Shown: in pieces, positions 56,601 to 60,000 of the stretch
Numbering within the stretch: position 1 is the first letter of the stretch
Layout of the letters: every line of letters begins with the position of its first letter
NCBI GenBank assembly: GCA_914767715.1
Contig: OU612072.1
Span: 20,896,001 to 20,956,000, forward strand
DNA from: Membranipora membranacea
Taxonomy: Eukaryota > Bryozoa > Gymnolaemata > Cheilostomatida > Membraniporidae
Direction: 5' to 3'
Length of the DNA stretch: 60,000 nt
Made by a program: the position numbers and the translations under genes
Notes under the pieces: generated by a model
Seen by the model: only the letters and a program-made list of their open reading frames with translations
Told to the model about the DNA's origin: nothing
Database searches by the model: none

Positions 56601-57500
56601 CCGCGGAGTGTGTATTTGGCATTCTTATCGTTACTATCCTGCAAGTACTCCTTGCCTGGTTACATTGCTTATGATATCATCAAGAAAGAGAGATGTTAAA
56701 AATTACACTGAGTGACTGCCTGCATTCTCCAACTCGTTTACAAACTAAAACCGATTAACGACAGAAGTTGTGCCCTTACAATTAGTTCCTAATAATTGTG
56801 TATCTTAGACCCTCAATTTATCCCATATGCAAGACATACAACCCATCAAATTATTTGCCAAATTTATCCTGAATCATATTTCTATTCTACCCTTATGGTC
56901 TTATTCGCATAAACTGCAGGCTTGTTGCGCAGCCACAAAAAAGTAGCTGTGGCCCTTATGAAGCCGGGTGACATGGGTTCATCCACTGCTTTTCAATTAT
57001 ACGAACAGTGCATTTTATAATGTAGCACAATTCATAATTCAGTATTCATAGTTCAGTAGAGGATGAAGCATATGTTTGAGTTAAATATATTGATAGGCAT
57101 ATTAATGCAAAAAATCAAAACACAGTGTGTGTTCCCATGTATCCATCACTTCGACCGTTTAGACACACTCATCAACTATATTGTGAGTGGTGAATTTCAT
57201 TCTTTTATCAGATGTGAGACACAAACATCCTCGTCTATTTATATTATCGACCATGAGACCTCATATTGTCAGTATTAATGACCTTGCAATACTTACATTG
57301 ATAAGTGATACTTGAGTCATCATTATTCAACTACACTACAAGTGAAAGTTTCACCTGGTGCGCTTATCAGTTGAATGACGCAGGTAGCACTAAATGGTGA
57401 TATATTAATTTATGTATAACTAGAAGTGTGGCTTTTCCTTATTCCCAGTCATGGGAACTTAGCATTGATAAGACATCCTCATGTCAACAATGCAATAAAA
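53690..57500 (+). repeat. Array of R-modules, right-arm orientation
   Basis: Five modules, near 53700-54060, 54590-54900, 55140-55530, 56220-56600 and 57170-57490. Each has a CTCTTATCAGTTGTGTGACG box or variant, a TTACTGACCTTGTAATACTT box, an ACATTGATAAGAGAAACCTG box, CAGTGAAAGGTT and a second TATCAAATGTTTGACGCATC box. Some spacers are also shared (TCCTTCAATTATACAAACAA near 54990, with variants near 56070 and 56985), so the array has a period of roughly 1 kb with a shorter first spacing. These are reverse complements of the copies at 12-31 kb. No coding potential. Confidence 0.72.
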
Positions 57501-57509
57501 CTCCAGCAG

Positions 57510-58880
57510 TGACATGTGAAGTTGATGCTCTAATCATAATTGTGATGTGATTAATCATCGCCAGGATACTAATATTGAAATCCAATTAATGGTTAACTGA
57601 GAAATAGATGTCAGATCACACAAGCTGCTGGAGTTTGAGTGAGCTCACTGTGTACACTCCTGAGAATAATTTGTAACTGGCATTTTTTTCCAGGGATAAT
57701 ATTCCTCAAAGCATACCCCCTACCTCACCATGTATTCTCCGGGACGCAGTGAGTGACAAAACCTTGTCATATTTTTATGCCAATAACATCCTCTCTCTAT
57801 CGGATTATTTAAAAGATTGAAGAAGTTATACCCTCCTTTCCTCTGAGAGGACAACTCCCTAAAAATCTTATTGAGACGGAGGGTGTCAATTTTCATCCTT
57901 TTAAGGACTAAGAATGGTGTGAGATCATAAATACATGGAGTGAGAAAATACACTAGAGTTTCAATTCTATAACTGAAGTTCATGAAATGTATGGTTATCA
58001 AAGCAGTTTGATATGTGATATGCTCTATTTAAAAAAGCAGTACAATTCTTCACCCCAACTCACTTTCAACATAATCAAACGCTTTTCTTAGTTGAAGTGA
58101 TGGTTTCTATCGCTCAATTTGGCTTCTTTATACGCGCAAGAACATGATATCCTGGTACAGATTTATCGTCACCTACATAAACAGTAAACATATATCTCCC
58201 CCTGACATTTCCCTCCCAGATCAACTTATACGTATTTCTTGATAAAATGGTGGTCCTGAGCCGGTCATCAACCAATTTCTGTCAAAGAAGTGCCGCTCAT
58301 TCCCTTTAGTCTATGTGCCTGTGTGGCTTACATAGTGTAAGTAGGGTATTACGATATCAGTCAACAAATTTTTTTGTCACCGGAATACCATCTTAAAAAT
58401 AATGAGTTATAGCACACCTTGCTGGTTGTGTGATGCGAAGAACTGAACGGTGATATCTGATACCTAATACCTAATATCTAGTAAAGGATATCACCGTCGG
58501 CAACCAATTAGAGAAGACTGTATTCTAAAGCCGGATATCAGTACTCTCTCCTGTTATCTCATCAATTAGAATCTTGAGATGTTCTGAAGTATATATTTGG
58601 AGATACTTTCTTTAGGATCGCTAATTTTAGTCCAGATCCTTCTCGATTGTTTCTATTTTAACAAGACAGTATTCACATTGTGGGTCAATGAATGACCTTT
58701 TAGAAAAAAAAAAGGAGATGATGGCAGTACAAGTGTGATCTAAAATAATGTGATCTCAGCTGGGAAAAAATATTCACAAAATTAATCTTTCAGATAATAC
58801 ACTGAGTCTAATTCTGATATGTCAGCATTTTCCGCAATCATGCCTGACAGCTGCACTGAGGTGAAGTTATAGTCACCAGT
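57510..58880. other. Non-coding spacer
   Basis: No gene recognised. The open frame at 57720-58001 (minus) has no motif. Confidence 0.45.
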
Positions 58881-58887
58881 GGGCTCC

Positions 58888-59016
58888 GTCCCTCCCTCCC
58901 TCCCTCCCTCCCTCCCTCCCTCCCTCCCTCCCTCCCTCCCTCCCTCCCTCCCTCCCTCCCTCCCTCCCTCCCTCCCTCCCTCCCTCCCTCTCTCCCTCTC
59001 TCCCTCTTTCCCTCCC
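58888..59016. repeat. (CCCT)n microsatellite
   Basis: About 26 pure CCCT units, then an imperfect CTCTCCCT tail. The minus strand (AGGG)n is a purine mirror repeat with G-quadruplex potential. Open frames on both strands here are artefacts of the repeat. Confidence 0.98.
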
Positions 59017-59633
59017 GGGATGGACAACACAAGTCTCACACAAGCATTTCATTTTCTTCAATCTAACCCTTTGCTGGCCATATACCTTATAATATTATAA
59101 CACCGCTGCTCTCACCTAAAGCCTACGTTGCTCAGAGTCTTTATATCTGACAATCATATTAGACAATAGAACATTATTCAGTTGCCATAACCAAACACTT
59201 CCAGAAACATTCAAAAAAAATATTTCTACACAGTTACAGTACTGATCACTACAATCGACACAATACTATATATCTCCATAGAGGAGCCCCACACTCCGAT
59301 CGAGATTAGAAAGGATTGGAATGGAATGGAATGGAACTAAAACATTTGTGTTCAACAAGTTCATTAGAAGCCAGCTGCATAATCCGGAAGTCCTAGAGCC
59401 AAATAGTTCTGCATGGATTGATGAATAAAAGGGGAAATCCAAGTTTTCCGCTCATATTCATGCCAAAATCTAAATAACTCGGGCTAAATCTCATTGGTTG
59501 AGGGCCCTGAGTTTTACCGTTACGATCAATTTCAAAATTAAATTTCAAAATTCAACACAAACTTTGCATACCAATTTTTCAAAACCTTTCCAATGAGCGC
59601 ACCAGGTGAGTGATGAATTGATTATAAATGATA

Positions 59634-59655
59634 ACTGGCAGGATCAACCAGATAG
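59634..59655 (-). rRNA. 18S rRNA 5'-terminal fragment
   Basis: On the minus strand, 59651-59634 reads CTGGTTGATCCTGCCAGT, identical to the near-universal 5' end of eukaryotic 18S rRNA; the preceding TAT differs from the usual TAC by one base. The match breaks down after about 22-28 bases, so this is only the first turn of the gene, not a functional rRNA. Confidence 0.55.
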
Positions 59656-60000
59656 CGTCATCATCTCCAAGGAGGAGGTCACGCAGGCCTGTTCCGTAGT
59701 GACTGAGATTGCATCATGACACAGGCTTTTTCTACTACGCGGCTGCCAGTTTTCAGAGACGGCTGACCTGTACCAAGGGTCGCAGTGTCGTACTCGCTAG
59801 AAGTAGACGCTCTCATCTGATGAAAGGCAGCTCCAGTGCAATTCATGATTGCAACCGGCCGCCTTTGCCTGCTTTCCCCTGCTGTGCCTGCTGCCACTGG
59901 ACACGTGCTTGTCTTTGTAGCCTAATCCTAATTTGTGCAAGCTTCCAACCAACCGGTACACGCCGGCCAGGCTAGGCAGGCTGGGTTCACAATGTCGAGG
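59656..60000 (-). other. GC-rich block, candidate rDNA external spacer
   Basis: This stretch is clearly richer in G+C than the rest of the window and lies exactly upstream (minus strand) of the 18S 5'-end match, the position of the 5' external transcribed spacer. Overlapping open frames on both strands show no protein family. The spacer identity is inferred from position only. Confidence 0.35.

Noticed and set aside
58782-59100. Arg/Gly/Glu-rich and Pro/Ser-rich proteins
   Set aside because: They are translations of the (CCCT)n microsatellite.

Overview
The window is metazoan nuclear DNA: AT-rich, with GT-AG spliceosomal introns, one CDKL-family protein kinase, multi-exon extracellular NHL beta-propeller genes, tRNA-headed SINE-like sequences, foldback/MITE elements and a decayed LINE 3' end. 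It most resembles an aquatic invertebrate, but I cannot name the species. Only about a tenth of the window is convincingly coding; the rest is introns and interspersed or tandem repeats.

Layout. (1) 2.6-11.8 kb, minus strand: five exons of a CDKL1/CDKL4-type kinase covering the catalytic loop to the end of the C-lobe. N-lobe and tail exons were not found. (2) 11.8-20.6 kb: repeats. These include a recurring module rich in TGATAAG/CTTATCA (called R here), a duplicated repeat of about 1 kb, a hairpin element and a LINE 3' fragment. (3) 20.6-23.8 kb, minus: seven exons (unit C) homologous to the 3' half of gene B below, two of them frame-broken, with a tRNA-derived SINE in one intron. (4) 24-31.8 kb: tRNA-like sequences, more R modules and a foldback transposon with a paralogous empty site. 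(5) 31.86-36.13 kb, minus: gene A, complete in 8 exons (608 aa): signal peptide, NHL propeller, two two-cysteine modules, stalk, transmembrane helix and a short tail with two YxxPhi motifs. (6) 36.4-42.6 kb: non-coding tandem duplication. (7) 42.6-47.9 kb: repeats. (8) 47.94-52.79 kb, plus: gene B, complete in 10 exons (725 or 734 aa), with the same signal peptide and NHL exon but four two-cysteine modules and a Cys-containing C-terminal region, and no membrane helix, so probably secreted. (9) 53.7-57.5 kb: array of R modules in the opposite orientation to those on the left. (10) 58.9-60 kb: (CCCT)n, and a short 18S rRNA 5'-end match bordering GC-rich sequence.

The most interesting content is the NHL locus. 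Genes A (membrane) and B (secreted) are divergent paralogues. Gene B's exon series equals A's 5' exons followed by C's exons, and all module exons are phase 1-1. The minus-strand A+C region could therefore be one 15.5-kb transcription unit making membrane and secreted forms, or A plus an orphaned 3' half-copy. The NHL exons differ more between A and B (about 81% nucleotide identity in a stretch I counted, mostly replacements) than the intron that follows (about 93%), which suggests diversifying selection, as in recognition receptors. The function is inferred, not shown.
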